Of a stretch of 46,424 nt of DNA, positions 1 to 9,081 are shown piece after piece (within the stretch, counting starts at the first letter, position 1; every line of letters begins with the position of its first letter). Below the pieces are notes generated by a model that ran no database searches, was not told the origin of the DNA, and worked only from the letters and a program-made list of their open reading frames with translations. The position numbers were made by a program, and so were the translations under genes. The stretch is from Paenibacillus oceani (GTDB taxonomy: Bacteria; Bacillota; Bacilli; Paenibacillales; NBRC-103111): assembly GCF_014705615.1 (NCBI RefSeq), contig NZ_JACXJA010000059.1:1-46424 (forward strand), written 5' to 3'.

Positions 1-165
1 GGGGGTTTTTGGGGTTCTGGGGGTTCTTGGGGTTCTTGGGGTTCTTGGGGTTCTTGGGGTTCTTGGGGTTCTTGGGGTTCTTGGGGTTCTCGGGGTTCTT
101 GGGGTTCTTGGGGTTACTCTGTTTCTTTGGTTTGTTCGGGGTTCCTCAGGGTTCCTCGGGTTGCT
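1..165. repeat. GGGGTTCTT 9-bp tandem repeat array
   Basis: About a dozen near-identical copies of GGGGTTCTT run from the window edge to about position 115, then decay into related GGGGTTCCTC units up to about 165. The unit length is a multiple of three, so every frame stays open: GFL on the + strand, PKN on the - strand. No start codon with a ribosome binding site supports a gene. The array continues beyond the left edge, so its full length is unknown. It could be an intergenic minisatellite or the repetitive end of a gene outside the window. Confidence 0.85.
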
Positions 166-241
166 CGGGGTTCAGCAGTTTCAGCGGATTTCAGCAATTC
201 CAGCCGTTCCAGCCGTTCCAGCAGTTCCAGCAGTTCCAACT
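166..241. repeat. Degenerate TTCCAGCAG/TTCCAGCCG tandem repeat
   Basis: A second 9-bp-periodic tract directly follows the GGGGTTCTT array. It uses units such as TTCCAGCAG and TTCCAGCCG, with more diverged TTTCAGCGG units at its left end. On the - strand one frame reads as leucine- and glutamate-rich repeats (ELLELLERL), but a stop lies just before the tract and another in the array, so no gene is supported. Confidence 0.6.
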
Positions 242-304
242 ATTTTTTCGCGAATTCCGGATCTGCCCATCATATCTTTTGGGGAACTGATCCCGATGAT
301 GAAT

Positions 305-348
305 AAAAAACCAAGAACAAGCTTGCAAAGCTTATTTTTGGTTTTTTT
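305..348. terminator. Bidirectional rho-independent terminator
   Basis: AAAAAACCAA pairs with TTGGTTTTTT across a loop that itself contains AGCTT/AAGCTT. Both sides give U-rich tails, so it could stop transcripts from either direction. It separates the repeat region from the bdhA terminator. Confidence 0.6.
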
Positions 349-398
349 AGTTCCTAGTGGTTGCCGAGTACCCTATCCAAAGTTAGTGACCAGACAAA

Positions 399-435
399 AA
401 AGCCCCGCTCCTTCACACTTAAGGAGAGGGGCTTT
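399..435 (-). terminator. Rho-independent terminator of bdhA
   Basis: AAAGCCCC-G-CTCCTT pairs with AAGGAG-A-GGGGCTTT around a six-base loop. Read on the - strand the stem is followed by six T residues. It lies about 20 bp after the bdhA stop codon, as expected for the end of a single-gene transcript. Confidence 0.9.
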
Positions 436-452
436 CCGCAAGTAAATCCGCC

Positions 453-1511
453 TTACGGCTGAGGATTCACCAAAATTTTGATTTGACTTTTGTTTTTCGT
501 CAGCGCCTCGAACCCTTCGGTTACGATATCGTCGATGGCGATTTTTTTCGTAACGAGCTCCAGTGCCTGAATTTGTCCGTTCGCGATCAGTTGGATCACT
601 TGCGGGAAAATGTTGCGATACGCGATAATGCTCGTCATCTTCCGTTCCGTCAGAATAAGACCGTTCAGCGGAATGCTGGCCGGCTTCTCCCAAATGCTGA
701 TGTTGACAATATTGCCTTCGGAGCGCGTTGATAAAATAGCCGCGTTGATCGTCTGCTCGATCCCCGCAACTTCGTACGCCACGTCAACCCCCAGCCCGCC
801 GGTATGCGAACGGATCGTCTCGACGGTGTCGCATTCCTTCGGGTTGACGATTACGTCCGCGCCTACCTTGCGCGCAAACTCCTGACGCTCCGGAGACACT
901 TCCACGGCGATTATTTGGCTCGCGCCTGCCGCCCGGGCCGCCTGAATCACCAGAAGACCGATCGGACCGGTGCCGAATACGGCTACCGTACCGCCGATCC
1001 GCAGATCGCTTTCGCGCACCGCATGTACGGCTACGGCCGCGGGTTCGACCAGCGCCGCCTGCTCCCATGTCATATGATCGGGAATCAGGTGAATCATGCT
1101 TGCCGGAACGACGCTATATTCCGCAAAGCCGCCGTAGCCGCCCGACAGTCCGATAAAACCCAGCTTTTCGCAAACGTTATAATGACCTCTTTTGCAAGAA
1201 GCGCACTCCCCGCAATGATAGATCGGCTCGATGCATATGCGGTCGCCCGGCTTCACATTCGTGACGCCTTCGCCCACCTCGACGACTTCCCCTGCGAATT
1301 CGTGGCCCATCACGACCGGCGCTTTGTCTTTGGAGATCGGATGAGGCTGATCGACCGGAATAAAGATCGGTCCGGCCAAATATTCGTGCAGGTCGGAGCC
1401 ACATATGCCGCAATACGCCACCTTGATTTTCACTTGTCCTGCTTGTACTTGGGGGACCGGAATATCCTGTACTTGAATGTTGCGAACGCTTTGCCATAGT
1501 GCTGCTTTCAC
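453..1511 (-). CDS. bdhA: 2,3-butanediol dehydrogenase, zinc-dependent MDR family
   Basis: This 352-residue cytoplasmic enzyme should interconvert acetoin and 2,3-butanediol with NAD(H), a fermentative redox sink. It matches B. subtilis BdhA almost end to end as I recall that sequence, including the CGICGSDLHEY and GPIFIPVD segments. Catalytic zinc ligands are Cys37 and His70-Glu71. A structural zinc site (Cys100, 103, 106, 114) is present. The dinucleotide-binding GTGPIG lies at 180-185. The GTG start at 1511 is chosen because AGAGAGGTG lies just upstream and the family starts with MKAA; the upstream open extension has no such support. It is monocistronic with its own terminator. A sorbitol or other polyol dehydrogenase is the main alternative. 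Confidence 0.9.
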   Translation of the reverse strand: MKAALWQSVRNIQVQDIPVPQVQAGQVKIKVAYCGICGSDLHEYLAGPIFIPVDQPHPISKDKAPVVMGHEFAGEVVEVGEGVTNVKPGDRICIEPIYHCGECASCKRGHYNVCEKLGFIGLSGGYGGFAEYSVVPASMIHLIPDHMTWEQAALVEPAAVAVHAVRESDLRIGGTVAVFGTGPIGLLVIQAARAAGASQIIAVEVSPERQEFARKVGADVIVNPKECDTVETIRSHTGGLGVDVAYEVAGIEQTINAAILSTRSEGNIVNISIWEKPASIPLNGLILTERKMTSIIAYRNIFPQVIQLIANGQIQALELVTKKIAIDDIVTEGFEALTKNKSQIKILVNPQP

Positions 1512-1580
1512 AGGTGTACACCTCTCTGGTTGTTTGTTTGGGTTAGATAACCATGGTACTACAGCACTAGTATGCGCGGA

Positions 1581-1596
1581 AGTGATTTTTCTCACA
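1581..1596 (-). promoter_or_regulatory. Putative CRP/FNR-family box upstream of bdhA
   Basis: On the - strand the sequence reads TGTGA-N6-TCACT, one base off the TGTGA-N6-TCACA consensus used by Bacillus Fnr and ArcR. It lies 70-85 bp before the bdhA start. A TTGTGA/CATACT promoter-like pair with 17-bp spacing (-10 at 1569-1574) would overlap it. That layout suits repression better than class II activation, so the mode is unclear. Confidence 0.35.
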
Positions 1597-1765
1597 AAGC
1601 TAAGCTGAACAAGCGGGACATGGACACCTGCAGAAAACCGTCCGCTAATCAAGCTGCTTGGCCGATGCCTCTGCCGCGTATCAAAACCGCCTGTTTGGAT
1701 AAAAATAACGGCGCAAGGCAATCATGCCAACCCCTAACTTGGACTAGCAGGAGGAGAGCCGGTTT

Positions 1766-3370
1766 ATGCGTTTGCTTCACAAGCTCAAACGTCTCTTCCA
1801 TAAATCGCCCTCCCCGTCCCGCCAGCAAACGGAGCCATCCATGCCCTCCAGCCGTTTGCATCGGAGGCTCCAGCCGAATCTTCGGTATATCCGGCAAGTT
1901 CTCGGAAACAGCGGCGACCTGATCATCCGGGAATTTCCGGTCGGACCGGACGCCCGGCTGAACGCCGCGATTTTATATACGGACGGTCTTGTGGACGCGC
2001 CTTCGGTACAAAGCTTTATCCTCGAGTCTCTTATGACCGATCTGGACAAGGCGGAGCTGGAGAAAGCGATTCGCACGGGACGTAACATGCTGCACTACTT
2101 GAAGGATCATGCGCTTACCGTAAGCGGAATTCAACCGCTGCTTGACTGCGACAAGCTGTTTAACGCTTTATTGTCCGGCAGTGTCATCTTTTTACTGGAC
2201 GGCTATGACGAAGGCTTTACCATCGATTTGAGCAAGCACGAGCATCGGCAAGTTTCCGAACCGGCCGTAGAATCGGTCGTGCGGGGGCCGCGGGAAGGCT
2301 TTACGGAAAATTTGCGAACGAACACGGCGCTTGTCCGCCGGAAGATCAAAGACCGGAATTTATGGATGGAGAACCGGACGATCGGCACCGTGACGCAAAC
2401 CGAGGTCGCCGTCATGTACATCCGCGGAATCGTGAACGGGCAGATCGTGGAAGAGGTTCGGGCAAGGCTGGACCGGATCGATATCGACGGCATCCTGGAG
2501 AGCGGATATATCGAGGAGCTGATTCAGGACGAGACGTTTACGCCTTTTCCGACCATCTACAATACGGAACGGCCTGACGTAATCGCTGCAGAGCTGCTGG
2601 AAGGCAAGGTTGCCATCTTCGTCGACGGCACTCCGTTCGTGCTGATCGTCCCCGCCCTGTTCGTCTCGTTTCTTCATTCCGCCGAGGATTACTATCAGCG
2701 TGCCGATATTAGCACCTTGCTGCGGATGATCCGGTATGTCGGATTTTTTACCGCCTTGCTCGCCCCGTCGCTGTATATCGCGATTACTACGTTTCATCAG
2801 GAGATGCTGCCGACCCAACTGCTGATCAGTCTGGCCGCCCAGCGCGAGGGTATCCCGTTTCCGGCGTTCATCGAAGCGCTGATGATGGAGATTACGTTCG
2901 AGATCTTGCGCGAGGCCGGACTGAGGATGCCCCGGGCGATCGGTCAGGCTGTCTCGGTCGTAGGCACGCTGGTCATCGGGCAAGCGGCGGTAGAAGCCGG
3001 CATCGTCTCCGCAGCGATGGTTATCGTCGTATCGATAACAGCGATTTCGAGCTTCGTCTTTCCGGCTGTTAATATGTCGATCTCGATTCGGATGCTGCGC
3101 TTTCCGCTGATGATTTTGGCCGCTACATTCGGCTTGTTCGGCACGATCTTCGGGCTGCTTGCGCTTGTGCTTCATCTGTGCAGCCTCCGTTCGTTCGGCG
3201 TGCCTTACATGTCGCCGTTCGCCCCCTTCCATCTGGAGGAACAAAAAGATACGATATTCAGGCTGCCGCTCTGGATGATGCGCAAACGCCCCCGGTCCAT
3301 CCGCCCGGGAAACGCCGTCCGGCAGCAACCGGCGCCTGCCCCGAAATCCAGGCCGAAGCCCCAGCATTAA
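1766..3370 (+). CDS. Spore germinant receptor subunit A (GerA family)
   Basis: This 534-residue protein is the A subunit of a nutrient germinant receptor in the inner spore membrane. Residues about 40-280 form the soluble N-terminal region that carries the hallmark phrase DGLVDAPSVQSFILESLM-like near residue 75. The conserved segment RADISTLLRMIRYVGFF at about 310 and the PTQLLISLAAQREGIPFPAF segment around 350 are typical of GerAA, GerKA and YndD. About five membrane segments occupy 285-480. The C terminus is a basic, proline-rich tail. AGGAGGAG lies nine bases before ATG. It begins an operon with the C, D and B subunits. The germinant cannot be read from sequence. Confidence 0.95.
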   Translation: MRLLHKLKRLFHKSPSPSRQQTEPSMPSSRLHRRLQPNLRYIRQVLGNSGDLIIREFPVGPDARLNAAILYTDGLVDAPSVQSFILESLMTDLDKAELEKAIRTGRNMLHYLKDHALTVSGIQPLLDCDKLFNALLSGSVIFLLDGYDEGFTIDLSKHEHRQVSEPAVESVVRGPREGFTENLRTNTALVRRKIKDRNLWMENRTIGTVTQTEVAVMYIRGIVNGQIVEEVRARLDRIDIDGILESGYIEELIQDETFTPFPTIYNTERPDVIAAELLEGKVAIFVDGTPFVLIVPALFVSFLHSAEDYYQRADISTLLRMIRYVGFFTALLAPSLYIAITTFHQEMLPTQLLISLAAQREGIPFPAFIEALMMEITFEILREAGLRMPRAIGQAVSVVGTLVIGQAAVEAGIVSAAMVIVVSITAISSFVFPAVNMSISIRMLRFPLMILAATFGLFGTIFGLLALVLHLCSLRSFGVPYMSPFAPFHLEEQKDTIFRLPLWMMRKRPRSIRPGNAVRQQPAPAPKSRPKPQH

Positions 3371-3404
3371 ATCGGCGGCGGATGCCGGGAAAGGAGTACC
3401 GCGG

Positions 3405-4619
3405 ATGAAGCCTGCTACGATCATAGCCGTATTGTTGACGGTCGTGCTGCTGTCGGTCACGACTGGCTGCTGGAACCGCAAAGAATTGAACGATTTGGCG
3501 ATTACCGCTGGACTCGGGATCGATTTGACGGATAACGGGGAGTACCGCGTCTCGGCTCAGGTCGTCAAACCCGGCGAAATTACGAAGAGCAAAGGCAGCA
3601 GCCTGAGCTCGCCGGTGCTTCTGTACAGCGAAACCGGAAGCACTGTATTTGAAGCGATCCGCAAGATGACGATCTCCAGTCCGCGAAAAATATATTTGGC
3701 GCACCTGCGCATACTCGTCATCGGAGAGAAGCTGGCCCGGAAAGGAATCGGAGAAGCGCTGGACCTGGTGTCCAGGGATCAGGAGCTGAGAACCGATTTC
3801 TTCATCGTAGTCGCCAAGGGCGGCAAGGCCGAAGATGTGCTGAAGGCGCTGACTCCGCTGGACATCATCCCTTCGGTCAAAATGTTCAATTCCTTGGAAA
3901 TATCCGAGAAGGTATGGGCCCCTACGGCGAAGGTGACGCTCGACAAGCTGGTTACCGCATTTGCAAGCACAGGCCGGCAGCCGGTTTTAAGCGCGATTCA
4001 ATTAATAGGCGACAAAGAAATCGGCAACCAAACGGCGAACCTGGAGCGGATCGAGCAGGCGGCCTATCTGAAATATACGGGTCTGGCCGCGCTGAGGGAG
4101 GATAAACTGGTCGGCTGGCTAAACGAAAATGAGAGCAAAGGGCTCAATTACATGCTCGGCAATGTGAAAAGCACCGTCGGATTCGTAAATTGCCCGGGCG
4201 GCGGGAAAACGGCGATGGAGGTCATCCGGACCAACTCGACATTAAAAGCCCGTATCGTAGACGGAGAGCCAGTCGCGGATGTAGTCGTCAGAATGGAGAC
4301 CAACGTCGGCGAAGTGATGTGCAAAATCGATTTGACGAAGGAAGAATCGATACTCGACCTGGAGAAACGCTCCAATAAAATGGTCCAGTCGTTCATTGCG
4401 GCCGCTCTTCAACAAGCCCAAAAACAGCTGAAGGTCGATATTTTCGGATTTGGCGAAGCCGTTCACCGCGCCGATCCGAAGGTGTGGAGACAGCTGGAGC
4501 CGGATTGGGACCGGCATTTCTCGAACATGCAAATCCATGTGAAAGTCATATCCAAAGTACGTCGCGTCGGTACGACGAACAACTCGTTTCTGAACAAGCT
4601 GAAGGGGGACCCCGGATGA
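3405..4619 (+). CDS. Spore germination lipoprotein, Ger(x)C family
   Basis: This 404-residue C subunit of the germinant receptor is exported and lipid-anchored on the outer face of the inner spore membrane. The signal peptide ends in VTTGC with the acylated Cys at residue 22, followed by WNRKELN, the standard GerC opening (CW.R.ELN). The mature protein shows the family pattern of a central segment rich in FEAIRKMTISSPRKIYLAH and a C-terminal domain with QALQKQLKVDIFGFG-like sequence typical of GerAC. AAAGGAG precedes the ATG. It starts 35 bp after subunit A and its stop overlaps the start of the small D gene (ATGA). Confidence 0.95.
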   Translation: MKPATIIAVLLTVVLLSVTTGCWNRKELNDLAITAGLGIDLTDNGEYRVSAQVVKPGEITKSKGSSLSSPVLLYSETGSTVFEAIRKMTISSPRKIYLAHLRILVIGEKLARKGIGEALDLVSRDQELRTDFFIVVAKGGKAEDVLKALTPLDIIPSVKMFNSLEISEKVWAPTAKVTLDKLVTAFASTGRQPVLSAIQLIGDKEIGNQTANLERIEQAAYLKYTGLAALREDKLVGWLNENESKGLNYMLGNVKSTVGFVNCPGGGKTAMEVIRTNSTLKARIVDGEPVADVVVRMETNVGEVMCKIDLTKEESILDLEKRSNKMVQSFIAAALQQAQKQLKVDIFGFGEAVHRADPKVWRQLEPDWDRHFSNMQIHVKVISKVRRVGTTNNSFLNKLKGDPG

Positions 4620-4846
4620 TTGTCGCTTCCATCATCGCTTCCGCCGTCCTGATCGCTTTGCTCGAAGCTCCGGCGTTATGGCGCAAGCAGTCTTGGAAAG
4701 AGCTGTGGACTGTCTGCGTTCTGCTGACGGCCGGAGCCTTTTTAAGCGTCGCGCAGGCGCTGCATTTGCCGATTCCGAACCCGGTCGGCTGGATCACTAT
4801 TATATTCAAGCCGGCCAGCGAGGTTGTAACCCGATTATTATCGTGA
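4616..4846 (+). CDS. Small two-helix membrane protein, germinant receptor D-type subunit
   Basis: The 76-residue product has two hydrophobic helices (about 1-20 and 30-50) and a short hydrophobic C terminus. Its ATG overlaps the stop of the GerC gene as ATGA, and AAGGGGGA lies upstream, so translation is probably coupled. Short two-transmembrane proteins in or next to ger operons are known as D subunits and modulate germination. The assignment here rests on size, topology and position, since sequence similarity in this group is low. Confidence 0.75.
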   Translation: MIVASIIASAVLIALLEAPALWRKQSWKELWTVCVLLTAGAFLSVAQALHLPIPNPVGWITIIFKPASEVVTRLLS

Positions 4847-4899
4847 GCGCAGAACAGACCTCAGTCCGAATAACGCTGGCACCAAGAAGGGAGGGGCTT

Positions 4900-6036
4900 A
4901 TGCCGAACAAAAACGCGATCAGCCTGCGTCAGTTCACCGTGCTTGTCCTGCTTATGACCGTGGGCGACTCCCTCCTCGTTCTGCCGGCTATTCCGGCATC
5001 CGAAGCGAAGCATGATGCATGGATATCGGCGCTGGCCGGCCTCGCTTTCAGCTTGCCGATCCTGTGGCTGTTCGGGATCGCGAACCGGCGTTTTCAAGGA
5101 CTCAGCCTGATCGAATATGTCCATGAACGGCTTGGCCGAACGGTTGGAACAGTGTTGGGACTTCTGTTCCTCCTCTTTCCGCTCACCTGCTCGGCCGTTC
5201 AAATCCGCGAAATCGGAGATTTTATGATCACGCATATTTTGCCGGAGACACCGATTCAGGCGATTCATCTGCTGTTTATCGCCGTCATTTTGTTCGGCGC
5301 CGCACAAGGCCTCGAGCCGATCGCGCGTACGGCGGAAATATTGTTTCCCTGGTTTCTGCTGCTGTTCACCACATTCGTGTTTTTTCTATTCCCGCAAATC
5401 GACTTCAGGAACGTCCAGCCGGTTTTGGGGGAAGGAGTCAAGCCTGTGCTGCGCGGAGCTCTCACAGCTGCTGCGTTTCCTTATTCGGAGCTTGTCATTC
5501 TGCTCATGATCGCCCCCTACGTGACCAACCGTGAGAAGGCAGGCAAAAGCCTGTTCGTCGGCGCCGTGCTTGGAGGGTTGGTGCTGATCACGGTCGTCTC
5601 GTTATGCATCTGTGTTCTCGGACATTACGTATCCGGCAGCCAGCTGTATCCCACGTATACGCTTGCCAAGAAAATAAGCGTTGGCTTGTTTCTGGAGAGG
5701 CTGGAAGCGATTATGGCGATCATGTGGTTTATCAGCGCGTATTTTAAAATTACAATATACGTCTATGCGCTTCATCTGGGGATCGCGCAAACGTTCAAGC
5801 TGAACGGCTACAAGCCGCTTCTGCTGCCCGGGGGCATGCTGCTCGTCTCCCTGTCCATCGCCATCTCCCCGAATATCGTCCATTTCCAGACGTTGATCAC
5901 CCGCTACTGGCCGTATCTCGACTTTTTCTACGCCATTGTGTTTCCATTAGTGGTTATAGGCGCCCATGCGTTGCGGAAAGCCGAAAACAGCGGACCCGGC
6001 GGAGCCGCAGGCAAGATGAAGCCGGAAGCCCGGTAG
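4900..6036 (+). CDS. Spore germination permease subunit B (GerB family, APC superfamily)
   Basis: This 378-residue integral membrane protein has about ten transmembrane helices and is the B subunit of the germinant receptor, the subunit known in the family to bind the amino acid or other germinant. The opening ISLRQFTVLVLLMTVGDSLL is the typical GerB start, where helix 1 has the broken GD/GT element of APC transporters. The ATG at 4900 follows GGGAGGGG. An open extension upstream overlaps the D gene and is rejected. It closes the operon. The C tail is short and basic. No obvious terminator follows within 130 bp. Confidence 0.93.
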   Translation: MPNKNAISLRQFTVLVLLMTVGDSLLVLPAIPASEAKHDAWISALAGLAFSLPILWLFGIANRRFQGLSLIEYVHERLGRTVGTVLGLLFLLFPLTCSAVQIREIGDFMITHILPETPIQAIHLLFIAVILFGAAQGLEPIARTAEILFPWFLLLFTTFVFFLFPQIDFRNVQPVLGEGVKPVLRGALTAAAFPYSELVILLMIAPYVTNREKAGKSLFVGAVLGGLVLITVVSLCICVLGHYVSGSQLYPTYTLAKKISVGLFLERLEAIMAIMWFISAYFKITIYVYALHLGIAQTFKLNGYKPLLLPGGMLLVSLSIAISPNIVHFQTLITRYWPYLDFFYAIVFPLVVIGAHALRKAENSGPGGAAGKMKPEAR

Positions 6037-6168
6037 CAGTGCCGTTTAAGAAAAGCCGGACAAGGCGCGCGTAAACCGGAGCTCGATCAAAACGATCGAT
6101 TATTCGTCCCTCCCCGTTCCGTCCTCATCCGGCGGTGCTGCAATCCGTATTATGGCAAGAGCGCGATC

Positions 6169-8634
6169 TTAGCGGTCAAATGTGAACACCGATGTGCAAA
6201 GCCCCTCTATGCTTACCTCGCGCCGTAAACCGGATGATCCGGTATCGGTTACGGTTAGGGTGCAGTTCGATACGCTGCGGGCTTCATTCGTCACATAAAC
6301 CCGGGCGCCGGACACCGTCACTGTCAAATGGAATAAATCCGGTAAAGACTCCGGCAGCTCAAGCCGGAAACGGCTCGCGGCGTAGCCGGCATAACTCGCC
6401 TCGACCGTTCCGGTGCGAACAATCTGCCCGCCGTTCACATGCTGCGTTCCATCGAACAACTGGACAGTGCGGCCGGCTCGCACGGCTGTTACTTGATACT
6501 CCGTCCGTCGTCCGCCAAAGTTGACGAGGATTAGATAGCCCTCCGTCTCCGCTACGATGCAATCGTCCATTCGTGCCGACAAAAGGCGGGTTGCGTTAGC
6601 CGACTCGCGGGTCAGCTCGACCGAGGCGTTCGGAAGGGCCAGTACGGCAAATACGGGAAGCTCGGCCGGTCCACCGAAGAGAAGCCCGCTCCTGGCATTC
6701 AGCGTCAGAACGTCCTCCACGCCTTTCCACTTCGCATATTGGTGACGATTCCAATACGTAACATTGTCCGAGCCGATTACGACGTATCCGATCTCCCCGT
6801 TAACGTTAATGTAAGGGACCGGCCCGAACGATTCAACGATGTCGGGGTCCTGTCCGTAATATCCTTCAAATTGCTTCGTGCTGCCGGGAACGGTCACCGT
6901 TTTCGAGCCGTCCGCATAACCGGGAAGCGCGGAGTAACGCTCGTTGCGGATGCCGATCAGGCCCGTCGACAGCCTCTTGATCGTGCAGGGCCGCTGGATG
7001 CGAATGCGTTCGGCGTAGAAGCTTCTCCCGTCCGGAAGCGACACGAAGCCGATTCGCTGGAGCAGCTTGCCTCCCTTGCCGCGCTGAAGCTCGGCCACAG
7101 CCCCGAAGCCGTCGCTGAACCGGTGCAGATGCTGCTCGTCGCATTCGACCGGCGTCGTCTCATTGTACGCCACATCCGGTTGTTCCCCATCGAACTCAAC
7201 CTCGCCGATGTAGCTCGAATAAGCGGGCGTGACGCTCCACACCCCGTTCCGCGGCAGGGTGATCGCCATGACGTGATTGCGCCAGCTGAAGGCGGTAAAC
7301 GATACATCCGTCCGGTGAACGATCGAGCTGCCGTACGGGTAGTAGTGAACTCCGTTGACAGCCTCGCTTAAGTCCCTCTCTCCCGACGGCTCCGTCCCCG
7401 CTCCGCCGAAACGGTGCAGCAAGTACGCGATCAGCACACTATGCGCGCAACCAAATTCCATCTCCTTGGCCGTCTGATGGCCTTCGGTCACGATGCAGGC
7501 TTCCCCGTTCTGCTCCAGTAGGCAGCCTCTCGTATTGCTGATCTGCAGCTTTTCGACGAATTCAAGCGCCGAACGTTCCAGGGCGGCGGCGTCCGGGTTG
7601 CCGTGCAGGACATGGATAAACGCATGGCACATCATCGAAGCGTGATGAAGGTTGTACCACCAGTCCTGCCCTTGGATCGGCACCGGGATTCCGTCCGTAT
7701 AGCTCCACAGCTTGATCGTCCGCTCGTACATCGGCACGTTGCCCACGGTCAACTGCTCGGGGACCGGACTTCCCGCCATCATTTCCAACAGCGCATACAA
7801 CCCGCGCAGCGAGATCCCCGCCATCATATAGGAAGGATGGACGAATGCATGGTTTTCCGTCGTATAGTCCGGATGAAACGTAACCGTGGACACTCCTCCG
7901 GTCCGCTTCACGTTATCGCCCGGTGTCGTCACCGAATTGCGCGCCCAGCGAAGCGCCGCTTGTCTCCACTCTCCGCCGCGCGGATGGTTGGGCAGCAGGG
8001 CGGCGGCGGCGCCGATTCCCGACGACGTCCAGCCGTTCTCCTCGCATTGCGTGTCGAAGTAGACGCCGGTGCCGGGTTTCATCGCGCTGTAGCGGTCGGC
8101 GTAATATTCCAGCACCGACTCCATGAGCCGCTTCGTTTCCTCGTCCAGCTCGTCGTGAAGGAGCCAGGCTGCGCAAGCCATCGCGTGTACGACCGTCCCG
8201 GTCTGGCTCGCCCGGAAGAATGGATCTCCCCTTCCTCCCCACTTTTTCCGGCTGCAATGCGGATTCGGCCCTTCTACTCGGACACATTCCTCCGGACCCG
8301 TATCATGCGTAAAGCTTAAATAACGGATGGCCCGGATCGCTTTGCTTCGCACCTCCTGCTGCGGCATGCCGGTAACCGCTTCGTCGTATTCGGGCATCGT
8401 GCCGACCGCCGCGAATACCGCCGCCGTGTAAGCGCTCTCGATCCCGTACCAGTAAGAGCCACCGAAGAAATGTCCGCAATTTTCCCGGTCCGGCCAATCG
8501 GCGTATTGTTCGTTGGCATACCGGGTCCACTTCAGCAGCACTCGGGACAACCGGCGCGTATATTCGTTCTCCCCCGCCCTTCCCCAATCGATCGGCGTCC
8601 ACGCCGCCCGCGATGCGGTTTCCTCATTCGGCAT
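6169..8634 (-). CDS. Uncharacterised 821-residue protein, possible polysaccharide lyase/hydrolase fold
   Basis: I do not recognise this gene with certainty. It lacks a signal peptide, so it is probably cytoplasmic. The N-terminal 400 residues are helical and rich in aromatic and His residues (FFGGSYWYGIES, ENHAFVHPSYM, HHASMMCHAFIH), as in alpha/alpha-toroid carbohydrate-active enzymes. The C-terminal half is beta-rich. That helical-toroid plus beta-sandwich arrangement is shared by heparinase-like and PL8-like lyases. The ATG at 8634 is preferred because GGGAG lies eight bases upstream; an in-frame ATG at 8649 has weaker support. It stands alone between the ger operon and the tubulin-like cluster. 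Confidence 0.5.
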   Translation of the reverse strand: MPNEETASRAAWTPIDWGRAGENEYTRRLSRVLLKWTRYANEQYADWPDRENCGHFFGGSYWYGIESAYTAAVFAAVGTMPEYDEAVTGMPQQEVRSKAIRAIRYLSFTHDTGPEECVRVEGPNPHCSRKKWGGRGDPFFRASQTGTVVHAMACAAWLLHDELDEETKRLMESVLEYYADRYSAMKPGTGVYFDTQCEENGWTSSGIGAAAALLPNHPRGGEWRQAALRWARNSVTTPGDNVKRTGGVSTVTFHPDYTTENHAFVHPSYMMAGISLRGLYALLEMMAGSPVPEQLTVGNVPMYERTIKLWSYTDGIPVPIQGQDWWYNLHHASMMCHAFIHVLHGNPDAAALERSALEFVEKLQISNTRGCLLEQNGEACIVTEGHQTAKEMEFGCAHSVLIAYLLHRFGGAGTEPSGERDLSEAVNGVHYYPYGSSIVHRTDVSFTAFSWRNHVMAITLPRNGVWSVTPAYSSYIGEVEFDGEQPDVAYNETTPVECDEQHLHRFSDGFGAVAELQRGKGGKLLQRIGFVSLPDGRSFYAERIRIQRPCTIKRLSTGLIGIRNERYSALPGYADGSKTVTVPGSTKQFEGYYGQDPDIVESFGPVPYINVNGEIGYVVIGSDNVTYWNRHQYAKWKGVEDVLTLNARSGLLFGGPAELPVFAVLALPNASVELTRESANATRLLSARMDDCIVAETEGYLILVNFGGRRTEYQVTAVRAGRTVQLFDGTQHVNGGQIVRTGTVEASYAGYAASRFRLELPESLPDLFHLTVTVSGARVYVTNEARSVSNCTLTVTDTGSSGLRREVSIEGLCTSVFTFDR

Positions 8635-9049
8635 GATCTCATCTCCCATCCCAACTCTTTTCGCAGCCGTGAAAAGCCATCAGGCACATTGCTGTATTTT
8701 ACTTATTTGCGTATATATACGTTCGTTCCGCCAAAACGAAGTCCTTCCGGGGTTGGAATTAAATTTGAACGGCATGCCGTCTGGCAGTTATAAGGCAACG
8801 CCTGCCTGTGCGGGGAGCGGCTCGACGTGTGCGAAGGATTTTTTACGATAGGCACCTCACATTACGGCCAAAATCGTCGGTTTTGCATTCATTCGGAAAT
8901 GTGTTAGCCTGCCACAACTTGGAGATAAGAGTCTTTGGTATGTTCTATATTCGGCATATTGGAGTAACGGGGACGAATATAGGCGGTTTGCACCCTTATA
9001 TCAACACTTTAATGCTTTAGTAAAGCCGAACATTTCATTCCTTGATGAT
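8635..9049. other. Intergenic region with no recognisable gene
   Basis: No open frame here has a credible start, codon use or family resemblance. The base composition is more AT-rich than the flanking genes. The promoter of the 821-residue gene should lie in the first 100 bases, but I could not choose a convincing -35/-10 pair. Confidence 0.5.
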
Positions 9050-9081
9050 AAAAAAACGGCTTGAGCAACGAATGCCCAAGC
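9050..9081 (-). terminator. Rho-independent terminator of the tubulin-like operon
   Basis: On the - strand GCTTGGG pairs with CTCAAGC (one mismatch) around a nine-base loop, followed by CCG and a run of T residues. It lies about 180 bp after the last gene of the leftward cluster, the GAP1-like gene, and marks the probable end of that long transcript. Confidence 0.7.

Noticed and set aside
9-290. Open frame encoding GFLGFL repeats
   Set aside because: It is open only because the repeat unit is a multiple of three; there is no ribosome binding site and no family.
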